Shown: positions 1 through 13,822 of the stretch, one piece after another
Position numbering within the stretch: position 1 is the stretch's first letter
How the letters are laid out: the number at the start of each line of letters is the position of its first letter
Origin: Osmia lignaria lignaria
Taxonomy: Eukaryota > Arthropoda > Insecta > Hymenoptera > Megachilidae
Assembly: GCF_051020975.1 (NCBI RefSeq)
Contig: NC_135035.1
Location: forward strand, 8,060,001 to 8,124,000
DNA length: 64,000 nucleotides
Direction of reading: 5' to 3'
Translations under genes and position numbers: made by a program
Notes under the pieces: model-generated
What the model saw: the letters and a program-made list of their open reading frames with translations, nothing else
Database searches by the model: none
What the model was told of the DNA's origin: nothing

Positions 1-799
1 CGTTAATATAATATATGGTTCGGGTTTCGATCCCAAAAGTCCTGCCACTTGAACCCTTCGATAATAAATATTTTATTGAAATCGACGGACACCAGAGAGG
101 GACGAACACCCGACCGGCACGATTTATTTTTTACCTATAGTTTCGCGCGCTTATTGAATAATTATAGTGCAACCTGGCAGCGGAAATTCGATCCGTTTTC
201 CGGGTCGAGGGTGCCGGGAATTTTAATGAGATTCGAGCTGGCAATATTTCAACGGATCGAACAGGTTAATTGAGGCTGATATCGCGGCTCTTCGCGGGGA
301 TGAATTCTCTCCTACGCGAAGCGGTCCTTCGTTCGTAGCCTTTGCTCAAAATTTCGAAAGACGGAGAATCGAATGCGAGTTCACGATACTCTGTTTACCT
401 CGTCGAGATTATGCGCATAAATTAAACCGCTCGCGCCGACGCGTTCACCCTCTGTCAGCGAACTGGGACGACAGAGAAGCCTAAATACACGACGCAGGAT
501 AACGTTGAATGGCAGGAAAATTTTCTCACGCTGAATTTGGGTAATTCGGTTTGATCAGTGAATTACAGAGAAACCGACAAATCGACCGCGAATTGGTACA
601 CCGTGTAATCCCGTTGGTGATTCAGTCTTAACGAGCTCAAGGCTCAAAATCCTCGCGCGATTGCGTCGCAGTTATGCAGCCTGACTTAGAAACGATTTAA
701 GGGCTCGACGACGGTTCAACTCAGCCCGCGGGCAGCAACAAGTGACGTGCAAGGGGTATTGTTTCAGCTGCAACGCGAATTTTCGAGCGTCTTAATTTG

Positions 800-828
800 T
801 GCTGCTATACCGTGTAAAGTATACAGCA
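800..828. other. bulged 10-bp hairpin
   Basis: The arms at 800-810 and 819-828 pair over ten bases (TGCTG and TATAC against GTATA and CAGCA), with one bulged C and an 8-nt loop. It is too short for a microRNA precursor. No function can be assigned and chance is possible. Confidence 0.4.
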
Positions 829-2087
829 TGGCTCGAGTAAATGCACCCTTCACGTAGGAGTATATTAAGCGAGAAGCGTAATGGTTAGATAAATATATAT
901 GCAACAGTCATTCTCTGTGCCGTTACGATGAAACTTGCCGCCGCGAAACTCCTGCGCTCTCGAAAACTACATTCAGCAAACTCTGTTCCAGAATACACTG
1001 ACCAGCGTTAAGAACGCTCGAGCACATGCAACAACTATTAACCAAAAGCAGACTCGTGTCTCTCTGTACCCTGTTTCGAGTAGCCTAATCTAAAGCATTC
1101 TCTCGGAACCGAGGAATCTTTAATATCTTCTAAGTTTTTTGCTTCGGAACTTTTGCTAAGAAATACAGCCCGACGGAAACTTCTTCTGCCTTCAGCGTCG
1201 CCGTTATCGACGTTCCTTCGTTAGACACGCTCGGCCTAATCCCTCGACCGGGAATTTTTAATACCTCCTCGAGAGGTTTAAACGCGAAAGCAACGCGGCA
1301 GTATGGACTTTCAGAACGACTCGAGTAAATGGCTCGGATCCAGTTTAATGAAACCCACCTCCAGGGCCTGCTCCTCCGTCGCGGCTAGATCGGAGGAAAA
1401 AAAGGTTCGTTTTTACCGAAGAACTTGGGCGACCGAGCTGGGAGCAGGTTGATAAAAAACACATCTCTGAATTAAGCCTGGCTGCGATAAGCCACGTCGA
1501 CCGACGCATGCGAAGGTGCATTACATAATTAAAAAATAGACGATGCGCCGGGAAATAAATTTTCTTTACGGTCCTGGAAAACTTTTAGAAGTGTAATAGA
1601 AAAGTATTTTGAATACAGGGTGAGAATTTCGTACTTTGAAACAATCTGCAGCTAAAGGGTTAATGAGATATCTTAATCACTCATTATGGAAGAGCGCGAA
1701 ACGAGAGATAGGAAAGAATCTAATAAAGAATTCCGCTTCTTATCTCCGTGTCTCTTACGGGCTACATATTTCACGTAACGGCACCATCCTCCACTTATTC
1801 CGTCCAAATATCCAACGACGGTGAAGGCACGTTCCGTCTATGGAGTTTTTGCCCGGTTACGTGACCGTATTATGAACCACGGTTCGCGACATTGTTGGTG
1901 GAAAAATAAAGCGAATTTGCATGTCGATGTTTTCAGGGCCCCGAGGCGAGCCTTGTTCCACAAGTAATTTGTGTGTCTTTCCTTTCGTGTGCCGCGAGAT
2001 AACTCGAGTCCTTTTGGGGAAAGAGATAAAAGTTTTCGAACGCTTATCGATCGAAGTGGAGGATAAATCTAATTTGATAATATATTA

Positions 2088-2108
2088 TTATTAACGCGGC
2101 GTTAATAA
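2088..2108. other. 21-nt palindrome
   Basis: TTATTAACGC, a central G, then GCGTTAATAA form a perfect inverted repeat with ten-base arms. Such symmetry can be a site for a dimeric DNA-binding protein. About one stem of this length is expected by chance in 64 kb, so function is unproven. Confidence 0.45.
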
Positions 2109-4054
2109 GATTTTTCTATTTCGTTTTAAGAAAAAGAGAGAGAAGATTCTTTTTTTAAGAGAGATGATTGCGTTCCCTGTTGATTACATCTCGAACAATG
2201 AATCCGACTTTAACGAGTGTCAATTATACGAGTCGGTAGCAGCTGGAAAATTGTCAAGAATTTCCAGCGAACAGTGCAAACGGACACCGTAAAACCATGC
2301 CACTCGTGAAGGAGCGTCGATCGTAAACCGCAACTACAACAGCGTCGATATTACCGGTGGCGATGTTCGTGACAATTTTGTCGAAACGCGAACACACGCC
2401 GAGCCGCGAGATTTTGTTCAGGTGACGTCAGGGAAACCCAATTTTCTATTTGATCGCGGTAAACATCAAACGATCGCCGCTAACACGGCCGCGATAACAC
2501 CCTGTCGCGTCGAAACAACGCCCGTTGCTTCGTTGTTGTCCCTGTCCGCGTGTCAACCGACAATACCGTACAGTCTCCTACAATACCATTTTCACTCGTT
2601 TGTCAGGAAATTTTCCAATGATCACAATGTTCAAATCTTTGCACAATATTTATGAAGAATTTTTCTTCTTAAATTCGTAAAAATTGAAATATAAAAATTA
2701 AGCTCCCTAATGTCTTTTTTTTCTCAAGAGTTCATCTTTCACCCTAGAAAATTTGCGAAGAAAATCCGAACCTATTGCGAAGATTCCAGCAAACAATCCA
2801 CCGGCCCTTTCCCGCAATTAAGTTACGAAGCAGCCGTCTCGAACCCACGATAAATTTCAGTTCTGTCGGTTGGTTCAGCAGGTCTGGCTATCAAGTAGAA
2901 CACGTCGCAAAAGGGTCCTTAATTTACTTTCGGCGAATCGAAACCGCGGCTAACTCACTGCTGGCTGATTATCCTGAGAATAATCCCTTTCCCTAGAATC
3001 GTTTCTTTCACCGCAATCGCGGCCGGTTTTCGTTCCACTCGAACAGCTTTACCCTCTTTTTCCCGGCAATTCACGAGAACCAACGACACGTAGCGAACTG
3101 TGCGGTCACGTAAAATCGAAACGCACGAACGAAACGATTCTTCCGTTTCGCAAACAGGCAACGTTTAAAACACAACCGAGGGTGAGCGAGAAGCTTTCTA
3201 AAGCAGCATTCTACGCGGACAAACGTCGCGTTTCTTGTATCGCGAAACGACTCGGTGCACCTTTCACCCAACAGCACCAGTCGAGAGGAAAAACTGATGG
3301 ACTTCGTTAGGGATGCTAATGAAAGGGGATCGGGGACAATTGAAACGGATTTACTACGTCGGAGGACGAGTGGATGTGGTGTTGAGGGTAAAGGGAATAG
3401 GGTGAACAGGAAATGGGATTCACGCATTGTACTGTAACTGCAAGGCGATATTATGGATTAATTCCAGGGGCCGTTTCCATTGTCTGTGACCCGGATTGAA
3501 AATGGATCAGGATTTTCGGCATTGTTTCGCCCTCTCACCCTTGCATCCGTAAGGAAACGCGTTCCCATACAGGTTGTCGGGGAAATGACAAAATTACCGG
3601 CAATCCATTCACTGTAGGAACATCTGTCATCGAATCGTTCTGTAACTGGAAATAAAGTTTCGCTCTCGAGTTCGAGGACCCTAGCCGCGAGGATGCTCCT
3701 ATTCTTTCAGCTCGCCGCGAAAATGGTCCATCAATCTTGGAAATTATTATTCGACTCGACAGGCTGGAACGTGATCGAAATGTCGAGCGGACACAACAGT
3801 TTTTCGCCGTCTTTTCTTTTTCCCATTCGAGGACGAATCTTGAGAGGAAAACGGCAGATTCTCGGTTACTTAGAAAGGGGAATGTGAAGGGTGCTCTCGG
3901 GTGGGTTTGTCACCCTGTTAATATTGAAAGTATTTTGGCGAAAGGAATCTTCCACCCTTATCACGGTCTCCATACCAAAATGTGTCAAAATTCTTTCAAA
4001 ATAAAATAATGCTTCCCGCACTTTTGGATTACAAAATTGTAACGAGAATCTAGA

Positions 4055-4520
4055 CATTGTACTTTCTTTTACAATGTCTGAAAGAACCGATCTACGTAAT
4101 GAAAAGTGCAGAAATCGATTTATAAAAAAAGTGCATGTGCATCGGGTAAATGCATCGCTACATTTGATTCGAGATATCTCTGGAACTATTCTGTTTTCAA
4201 CATTTTACCCTAATACTTTTCTATACAGAATATCTAAAAGAATTGATTTACGTAAAAAAAAGTCCAAAAATTCGTTTTTGAAAAAATGCATGTGCATCGA
4301 ATAAGTGCATCGCTATATTTGATTCGAGATATCTCTGGAACTATTCTGTTTTCAACATTTTACCCTAATACTTTTCTATTCAGAATATCTAAAAGAATTG
4401 ATTTACGTAAAAAAAAGTCCAAAAATTTGTTTTTGAAAAAATGCATGTGCATCGGATAAGTGCATCGCTATGCTTGATTCGAGATATCTCTCAAATTGTT
4501 CTTTTATTCAACATCTTATG
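4055..4520. repeat. 155-bp tandem repeat array, about three copies
   Basis: The anchor TGCATGTGCATCG starts at 4132, 4287 and 4442, so the period is exactly 155 bp. The two full inner units (4132-4286 and 4287-4441) differ at about six positions, roughly 96% identity. The leading partial unit (4055-4131) and trailing unit (4442-about 4520) are much more diverged. Each unit contains the palindrome GAGATATCTC and two GTGCATCG words. The period is near nucleosomal length, as in many satellites. No reading frame is conserved across units: the phase shifts because 155 is not a multiple of three. I do not recognise the family. Confidence 0.95.
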
Positions 4521-7500
4521 TTGTTGATTAGCACATGCTGACGCAGCATGAAGAAATAAAAAATCCCGACAAATTTAACCCTTGGAGAAGATCCGACGAC
4601 AGCAGAAAATGGTAGCAACGTCGAGACAGCAGAATATAACGATTAATTTTCTAGAATTTCCTCGCCGCTGAAGCGGACGATGCATCCTAGCGAAGATGTT
4701 GCACAGCGAGGCGTACGAATTTTCTGACATGCGAAACAAAGAGAAACACCCTTTATTAAGTAAAATGGAATATGAAGCTATATTTTTGTCTTACGGTGGT
4801 TGTCGACGTTCCCACCGTTCCTAACTGTAGCAATAACGTCGGGACACATAGTGCAGGTCCCAAGGGTTCCATTCCTTAGGAACAGGTGCCCGCCATGAAG
4901 AATACAAGAGAAATTAAGCTGTCGTTTTCACGGTAGAACGTGGTTGCACCGCAACGATGAAATATTCATGGGCGTCGATAGGAGGACAACACTTTACATA
5001 CGGAATGCAGCCTCGCTTGGCTTCGCATCTTTGTCTTTGTGGCGTGGAAAAATCTCACGCGAGAACAGCGTGGATTTTGCATTTTTCAACGAAACAAGCG
5101 GTAACAAATTGAAACGCGTCGACGATGTGTCGTTCGCGAGTCCACGCTGGAATATTCAAACGCTGAATTTCTATTCATGCTCCTTTTCCATCTGCAAAAA
5201 TTCCAGATTTCGACAAATTAGAATTACACGAATGTTAAATAATAACAAGTCTTGAAATCCTCTATTCGTCTTATTTATCAATTACCTTTTCCTTTATTTA
5301 CTTTCTTTATTCTCGAACTGAAAGTTAGACAGATAAAATAAATGAGACAAGCAAAGGAAATATTAATTGGCGAAGAGTGAAAAGAAATCCTCTTTTTTTT
5401 TTTCTATCGGTCAGGGAATTAGATTATAAAGTGGATTGCATCCGGAGATACAACGACAGCGGAACAAATGACTTTCCAGCTTGCGATACAAGCCGAGGCT
5501 CGTTTTCCTTTGAATTTAATCCCCCGGCTTCGTCTGGTCACATATTTCCTATTTTCTTTTTTCCTTTTATCCTGTTGCTTCGGTATTTCCTAACCAACGC
5601 TTTCTGTATACGCTCCCCTGATCTCGTTTCATTCAATTGTTGAAATTTCATGCATTAACAAAATAACATTTTTACTTCGTATCGAGTTCGTTGAATCTAA
5701 AATTCTATCCGAAATAATGTTACCCATTTCTAGAGTTAGTTTTATACAATTTTCTATTTTCAGAAAATGAATTTATCCGTTAGAATATTATTTCATACTC
5801 GTCTTATCCAAGTACTGCCTTCTTTTTGCATCTCAACAAAACAAAATTCTGCTTCAAAACACAACGCAACCTCTTGTACATCACCCACGTAACTGGTGAC
5901 AAGTGCAATGCGTGCGATATATAACGTGTCTCGTCAGAAATTGTGCAGAAAGGAGATATCTCCGTGACAGGACGATTTACAGAGGCGCGCATAGTCGGTA
6001 GAAAACGAGCCACGACGATGGAGCCGGTCCAAACCATATGTCGATAGAAAATACCTGTCGACGAAACAATCTAGCCAACGAAAGTGGCGATCGACGAGGG
6101 AACTTGTCAACGAGAAATACCTGTCGTCGGGGCCACGCTTCTTGCTTCTGTTCCGCTGATCGTCGAGCGGAATCATACGGTCGGAAAACGCTCTTTCATT
6201 TCTACTGTCAGCTTTCTATCTCTCTGTCTGCATGCGGCCAGATTAAAAAGTCTTAAAAGAACTTCCACATAAAAGTACTTAGAACAACAAGCGCAACGAG
6301 AAAAAAAAAGATAGAGAAAGGAGGTACGAGTCGAGAGGTGAGTTCCAGCTAGAGAGAAATCTCAAATCTAAAGACGCCTTACTTTCGAACTTTTCTTTGG
6401 CAAGTAAAAGAAGAAAAATCGCAGTCGTCTCTGTTCTCCTTTAGCTCGTTTTTCTACGCTTTCCTCCACCTGGAAGCCTTCATTAAATTTACGTTCTACC
6501 GAAACTCACTTCGTCCAATTAATTCAGTCAACGTTCGCTCGGTAACTCTTCTCCCGAACTAATCGTTCGAACGCGCCCTATGGAAACTAGGCATCCATTG
6601 TTCTCGAGTTACGCGAATATTGCCATCATTCGTAAGCTGAATAGAAACGCTAAACCATAGCAGTATCGTTCTTGTTTTTCTCCGCGGAACACAGAGTTAC
6701 AGGGAAGATTGAAACTCCCTGTAAATGGGGGAAAATGTTTCTTAAGGAGGAAGGAGGGACTACGAAGACGATGCAGAAGGAGAACTTGGTAGTTTCAAAT
6801 TTTGTAACGAGGAAAAGTTCTGGCGGATGGAGAAATTGAGGTGGAATTCAATTGCGCGACATTTCGTATCAGCCACACCGCGTTATTCGAATAACAATTA
6901 ACGAATAAAATTTTATTGAAGTTAATTCAAGATTCTATTAAAAATCGACTGTACCGATCAAAGATGTTGGGTGAAAGACACTCAATAATCTCCAGGAAAT
7001 GGCACGTCCCGACCGTATTACGTCTACAAACGCGTGGTCGTTGACATTCCCGGCCAGATAATTTCCTGCGAGAGGGATAGGAGCGAAAGCAAACGAAAGC
7101 AAACGAAAGCATTCGTTGATCGACGAAATGATGTCTACCTATCCAGCACGGGCTGAGTTAATCGAGCCTCGTCGATGGAATCTCTTCCCCGCAGCGTTAT
7201 CTAAATGGACCAAAAGTCTCGGAACGTGGATCAAACGGCACGTATCAGTGGCTCTATCAACAGATTCGCACGGCTGAACGAAATCATGTCAGGTATAATG
7301 ATTAACGAGGTCCATCTTCGCTTCGGAACTGTTTGGTACCCTCGGCAAATGAAACGGGAGGATCCGGTCCGCTCGGATATATATTTAATGGCACGACACC
7401 GTCGTCACGCTCGATGGAGCCGTGACACACGGTTAAAAACGACACCGACGACCGGCTTCCCTCTGCAATTTGCGTCGCATTTTGTCGTATTATACACGAA

Positions 7501-7585
7501 GCCGAGCCCAGAAGCGGGACACCACGGTCCCGTGAGCCAGCTTTTGTACCATCCACGCTATACGGCTGCCTTCTAATGCGAAGCG
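4521..7585. other. unique non-coding DNA
   Basis: No gene is visible. Small items are a 7-bp stem with a 3-nt loop at 4534-4550, a run of eleven T at 5393-5403, and two loose copies of a GAAATACCTGTCG-like word near 6046 and 6113. A 10-bp minisatellite lies at 7084-7110. The AT-rich stretch at 5230-5800 appears featureless. Confidence 0.6.
7084..7110. repeat. 10-bp minisatellite, 2.7 copies
   Basis: The decamer AAACGAAAGC is repeated head to tail without mismatch, the first copy being partial. The array is short and most likely replication slippage. Confidence 0.85.
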
Positions 7586-8206
7586 ATGGAATTAAATGGA
7601 AGAGAGTCTGCCTTTTCACTCGCATCCGTCGTATCTCGCAGCATAGTTTTTCCTGCCTTCGTTCTTTTCAAACGAACGTTCCCGTCGACGCGTTGTAATT
7701 ATTCCGTTTGTTACCCGCGAAAATACGGTCCATTTTGTTTTTCAGTTTCTTCTTTGTTGTTTTTTCGTGAACGGTGTCACGAGTCACGGGGAAACTCTGA
7801 AATGCAGCAACTTTTTCGAAAGTCATGCAACGAGAGCGAGGTTAAATTATTGTTACATGCTTGTTTAAATATGGACCATTTGGGGTTCGCAGGTATTTGC
7901 AAGCGTCAGCCGACTATTATCATTCCCGAGCGCATGGGTGACCCACGGGTTGGCTCTCTGTGGACCGCATCTAAGGGCAGATCGATGGGAACACTTGTTG
8001 GATGCGGCAATCCCGTTGATAACTTAACAGGCAACTTACGCAACACGTATAATCAATGTTACATGGGAAACGAGCCGCGTCTTGTTAACTGTGTAATCTC
8101 ACTTAACGTAAGTTTAATGGAACCCCTACTCCAAGGACAGAAAATAATATCGTTAGCCGACTGTTTCCAGTTTCTCGATGCATTGCGCTGTTCTACGAGC
8201 AATTAA
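7586..8206 (+). CDS. candidate orphan ORF, 206 aa, unrecognised
   Basis: This is the longest reading frame in the window, with a true ATG ten bases after an in-frame TAA (7574-7576) and a TAA stop at 8204-8206. From about 7630 to the stop no comparable frame runs on the opposite strand, which sets it apart from most open stretches here. Residues about 8-28 are hydrophobic and could act as a signal or anchor segment; residues about 47-63 are also apolar. The C-terminal half is rich in Gly, Asn and Cys. I recognise no domain or family. It could equally be one or more exons: an acceptor-like AG lies at 7891-7892 and a GTAAGT donor word at 8108-8113. The upstream sequence shows no convincing core promoter. 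Real coding is possible but unproven; non-coding conserved DNA or chance are the alternatives. Confidence 0.22.
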   Translation: MELNGRESAFSLASVVSRSIVFPAFVLFKRTFPSTRCNYSVCYPRKYGPFCFSVSSLLFFRERCHESRGNSEMQQLFRKSCNESEVKLLLHACLNMDHLGFAGICKRQPTIIIPERMGDPRVGSLWTASKGRSMGTLVGCGNPVDNLTGNLRNTYNQCYMGNEPRLVNCVISLNVSLMEPLLQGQKIISLADCFQFLDALRCSTSN

Positions 8207-11200
8207 TATCTTTTCTACGGAATTCATGGAAATTTATGTAAAACGATTTCGTGTTTAAGTTATTCGAATATCGTCGAATTCAGTGAAAAATTTTCGCAAA
8301 AATAAGAACGCTTTTCCGTGGAACTACGGTTCAAAGTAAGATGGCCAAAGTTTTAATTCAACTTTGTTCAATTACGCCTCGTTGGCCAGGGAGAAAGATA
8401 ACGGCTAGAAAATGAGTATAAGATTGAAAAACCAACCACTCGCCACTTTGCAATCAAAATGTAGCACAAAGGAGAGATTAATTAAGAAGTTGAAAGGAAT
8501 TTTGTGAACGTATCATCAAGAATCCTTTCTATGATTCATTAGAACGTCCTGAAAATGTTATTAAAGGCAACAGCTATCTTCTAAAGCAGTGATATTCGAT
8601 TCTAATCAATATAACAGTTTCGAATATTTCGCTTTTCGGCCGAATACTCGACGTAATTTACGATCGCTCGGACCATCGTTTCATTTGCGCGAGATTCTTG
8701 GCCGGCACGCTATCGATCGGCTTTCAGGCAAATAAAAGGGGTTATAAAATATATATCTACGCTACATTTGTCCATGGAATGGAGGAACAGTCGTTTCGAT
8801 TGCAAGAATTTACGCGATAATCCAACGGCTCGGATTAACGTGCATTTTTCCACGAAGAAACCCGAACGGTTTCGTATCGATCGCGAACGAGTTCGATCGT
8901 GCGTTAATTTCCCCCTGTTAATGGGTCAGATTTATCCCCGACCTGATACCTATAATCCATTGATTCGAATCCGACCGATTACCAGCCTGAATCCACCACA
9001 TTTTTAACCTGATTTCCTCGCGAAATTTCTCGGGATAATGTAAAATTATGTTCGCTGATTTATCACGGACAAAGGTGGATGAAATTCGTGTTATCGGAGA
9101 AGATTGGATAGAAAAGAGAAGAGGAACAAGGGTCGGTTATTTAGGAACCGGCTCGAACTAGAAATTCAGTTCAACGAGGAACCGTTCATTTCCAAATCTC
9201 ATTATCAAAGCTAATCCTACCAGCAATATAATGAACACAATTTTCCCTGGCGCGAAATCGACTCATTTTACTTGCAAGATATTAGACATGGGAACACCGC
9301 AGCCGATATTTACTAGTTAAATTTACTTTGACAGTTTCCTCGTTCATCCGCCCATTCTACCTGATAATGATAAACCATCTATGTAATTTTACACTTCGCT
9401 TAGTCTACGCTAACTCACACCGTGCTCCCCCAATTTTCGTGAATTTTCGTTGTTTCGCTCCGGAAAATTTGTTAAACACGATATAGGGGATTGAATATTT
9501 CGCATAATTTCTTGTTTGCGCTTCAAAGGCTCAAATTAATCAAGTAGCTATGTTAAATATTATAAGATTTTTAATTAATTTTTATCTGTTATCTTTTAAA
9601 AAATATTTCTTTGAAGGAATAAAACGAACAATAACTACGAATGCAACACGATGGAAACTGTTGGGTAACATTTGGTGTGTCGGAACTTGGCGAAACCATG
9701 ACTTCCTGTTTATTTTATGTCGCTTAACTTCCCGGCTGTGTATCGAAGCGTTCGATATTTTAAATAAATCAACATACAGGCAACTTCTTAACCGTCGTAA
9801 ATGCATTACGCCCACTGAGGGGATCCCGATCGCTCGAGGAACTTTCGAAATAGAGGAGCAGAGGGTCCACCGGCAACATCTGCGTTTCCGATCCGTCCAT
9901 CCATGCGACTATTCCACACGTTTTCCAACTGCAAAAACTTTTCGTCTGCCATGCATATTTTTTCCGCGATTATTCGACCACAGAGCGAGTAGTTTAAATT
10001 TTTTCCTTCCGCCACGTGCTTCCGCGTCCAGACAACTTCCACCCCTTTCATTTCAAATTTCCTCTCTCCACTTTTTCATTCTAATTTCGTCTACAGTTTA
10101 ACAGTTATTTTCCACTTGTACTAATTAGCAGTTTTCTCTGTGTAAAAAATTCATTTTAAGCACTGCTGTTTGGTATTTTGCAGCCGTACGCTCTTTTAAA
10201 CTAGTTCGAATGTAAATTTCATTGGCAGTGAAAGTCACGTAAAAATGGAAACAACATTTCCAGATCGATCCTCGGATGAAATGCTATGAACTTTAAACGA
10301 GCTGTTATTCTGTTTGCACGGTTTGTAGATATTTACTTAACCGGAAACGATATTAAACTCCTTTTAGGAGATCTCGTAATTCAAGGAAAGAGCAATTAGT
10401 TTTACAACATCAATACCAATCTCAACTGTCGCGATTGCTTTTAAGAAAAATTTTAATTGACTGCCATTAAAAATAATTAATTTACATTCCATGCAGGAAC
10501 TGTCGAGGAATTCGAAGAAAGAAAAATTTCACAGAATATTAATTGAAATTCACTCACAGCTTGGTTCACCTTACATGATAAAGCAACTCACATTTCTTAA
10601 ACAAAGACATCCCCTTCCACAACCGCGTATTTCATCAAACCTGGATAACATTCGCGCCCCCTTTCTTGCCTAGCAGCCTCGTGTGTTTGGTTGATGTTTA
10701 AAAATGCCTTACTTCCATCCTGACCAATTAAGGGTGGCTCGTGTTACTTCATGTAAAACGACCCATTAAACATTCAACCCGTCCCGTCGTGACGTTCAGC
10801 CATTCTTTACCTTCTTAAACATGGCACGCGAGTGAACAGGTACAGAGGGAAGTTATAGCTGACGGACAGCGGCAGTAAAAATAAATCAGCCTACGAAGGG
10901 TCAATGTTGTCGTAGGGAAAATAAGAAAATTCAAGTCGATACGATTCCAAGCGAGCAGTGATTGGGAATAGTCGAAGAAAAATCGCAAAGTCATTTCGCT
11001 CGCCCGAATAGCCGGCGTTAATTAAAAGGTTTACCGTAATTACGAATGCGTGTAACGCGTGAAACGCTTATTAATGATTTTCGGAAACACGCGTGCATCG
11101 TTCGGATTATTAATAACCCTGCGGATGCGGGTGAAATCAATTTTTTCCTCTCAACTAATGACTCATTAATGCATCATGTCGGACACGCCGCATTATAAAC

Positions 11201-13822
11201 ACATTAACTTGACGTAAAAAAGCCAGTCTGTAATATTCAATAATAAATGAAATCGTTCGATGAATAATTCATAGGTAATTACTATCGGTTAAAAATGTAA
11301 ATATACAATTTTCATATCATACCTACGTAAGAAGATTCCAAAGGAAGGTATCCAGATTCGACCCTGACACTAACGCGAAAACTTCCGCATCATTTTGCAC
11401 TTAAATTTCCATGAAAATCGCGAAAGTTCGTAGGCGAGCGAATTCATAGCGACAGTTTTCGCCAAGCTGATCGTCCGGCTTCCCGTGGCTTTTGTTTGGA
11501 ACTTGAATTTAAATTTAACCACCTCGGTGTTCTTGATCCGCGGCCGGATTCCACTTAAATTTCAAATGGAAACTGTCCGCGACGGAACCTCGCCGAGGCA
11601 GAAATATCCGGCCGCATCGGTGACAACGTTTTCCAGTACCGAGCGAATATCGGCTTTCATCCGCACACATTTTCGATACAATACGCTTTACCGAGCATCG
11701 CTCGGATACATTTACAATTCTTATTTTCGAATTACGGTCATGCCAACCTTATGCTGATTCAACCGCAAATAGACTAAATCCATCGTGATTCTTCGAGACT
11801 TGTGTCAAATTTTATTGACACATCGTTGGCATATAATTATTCTTACCCTTTTCTTTCAGAGAACGAAAAAGAAAAATTTAACTTGCCAATTTTGATACCG
11901 AATCAAGGCCTGAAAACTTCACAGAGCAAACAGTAAAATCTTTTACAATCAAACACCGATACGATCGATACGATCTCATATCACGGGGATTCTGAATTGA
12001 ATTTGATATTTCAATTCGCGGCGAATGGATAAGTGAGCGATAACTTTGAACGTATGGAAATCACCCCATTACGCTGGCTGCTAGGAGGAAATCGCGACTG
12101 GTTGGAGGAAATTTACAGACGATTCGAGCCAAAGTTTTTCCATAAGGGTGAGAAAGCGTGAGACGAGTGAAAAAGCGTAGTTAGCGGCCATTCAAACTTT
12201 CTAACTGCGATTCTGTTAGCTTGTAAATCGAATCGTGTTAACAACTTGCAGTCTATAAATTTTCTTTACTAACTTGACTATCATTTTGAACAGTATGAAG
12301 CATTGCAATACGAAACGATTTTTAATTTTATCATCGCAACTATGAATCTTGTCATTCCGGTTGAATTCGGTTTCGCTATTTTTCAGAGGAAACCGACGAC
12401 CCGAAAATGAGACAAAACTTGACCACGGTCCATGATATTCACGCGGATCGATTAATTTTCTGCGGTTGGAACGTGGCGTTACATATATCTCGTATAAATG
12501 ATCGTAAACTGGTCCGTTCGTGTTACATTGCTTGGTAAACGCTGCTAATTTATCCCAATATCGTTCGTTTACCTTCGAATTTGCATCTCATTAAAGAAAC
12601 CAATGCGATACGTGTTTTATCCACTCTAACGTAAACGTTACTATATTTCCGACTACAAACAATTTCAATTTACGCTGTTTTCACTTATAAAATATTTGGC
12701 ATAGTACTTCAATGAGTTGCCAACTCTGCTTTCATGCAGGATGTTAAAATTTCCCCAAAAATGAGCTAATTTTAATTACTAATTAATGACTGAACTGAGA
12801 ATGCATAACCCAATTAACTACTGATTTGTAAAAAGCTGATTCAGCACAGAATCGCAAGTTGTAATTATTGATTTTGGAAGTTTTGCTTACCTAGGAAACA
12901 CAGTTGCTAGCTAATAATTCAACAACGCTGAAACTCTGACAAATAATTCGAATATTGCTGGAAGTCCATCACCTATTTGTCTACTTCATCTACATTTTCC
13001 TTTTGCATTCTCTACTCCACGCTCTATCGGTCGAAACAGAGCAGGTTTTCTGAAAGAAGATTTCCACGATGTAAAGACATATCTTTTGCAAGCTTATAAA
13101 GAACTTTCATAAGCGTAGAATATATTAGGAACGATAAAACGATTGTACACAGCCCGTGCAATGCACGAGCACACTTTTTCTCCTTAATTAAGGATGACTC
13201 TGCCAGCGACTAATATTCCGGCTGATTTATCACACAATTCTGTAGAAATGTCTGCTTGGTAATAATATAAAAAAGAGACGTTCCATTTGTATCACTTTAA
13301 ACGCGACGGGAGTAAAGCTTCGCAGAGTAAGTAGTACGAGTCCCGCATTTGTCAGACATCCTACGCCATCCGCAGACCTATTCTACTTGGTTCCTGATAC
13401 GCGTTCGATAATTCTTTCTTTCGTATTAAGTCTGCTTTATATTGGTAGAAGCTTAAGTTATTAATGACAAAATAGCAGGATACACAGGCAAATCACATTA
13501 ACAATTAATAAACATTGATAAAAATTGAAATATCGAATGCAAACGTCTTTTCAATCGGTAAAGGCGATGAATCCAGCAGGGAAACAGACTTCCCTAGTTT
13601 CCACGAGGACTAAGTACGATTATTTTCCTTTCAATTAACGCGGAGTCACGAGAGTTTCCGTTTAGTTAGCCCGACTTTCTCGCCTTTCGAAACTCTAAGA
13701 TACCTCTGAAAAGTGTTAGCCGCTGAGTAAAACGGTCCTTGATGCCGTTCTATTTCGTTCATCCTAACACCCTATTACAGGCAGAAACTTAAATTAGATT
13801 CGCACGGTTTAACTTTTCACTT
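8207..13822. other. unique AT-rich non-coding DNA
   Basis: I see no gene, repeat array or mobile element in this 5.6 kb. Reading frames at 9550-10101 and elsewhere lack recognisable protein sequence. The word TTATAAAATATATA near 8744 resembles a TATA box but has no convincing initiator or coding start behind it. A 13-nt palindrome-like word (CGTGCAATGCACG) lies near 13156. Confidence 0.6.

Larger units (their letters stand above)
1..4054. other. unique non-coding DNA
   Basis: I see no gene here. Open frames are short, overlap on both strands and mostly lack an ATG. Local structures are a bulged hairpin at 800-828, a 7-bp stem at 1372-1397 and a palindrome at 2088-2108. A GC-richer stretch around 2800-3480 is open on both strands, which reflects composition rather than coding. 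The opening bases resemble a tRNA B-box but no tRNA can be folded there. Confidence 0.6.

Noticed and set aside
1..60. tRNA B-box-like GGTTTCGATCCC at the window edge
   Set aside because: It has an extra base relative to the B-box, and no acceptor or anticodon stems can be drawn within the window.
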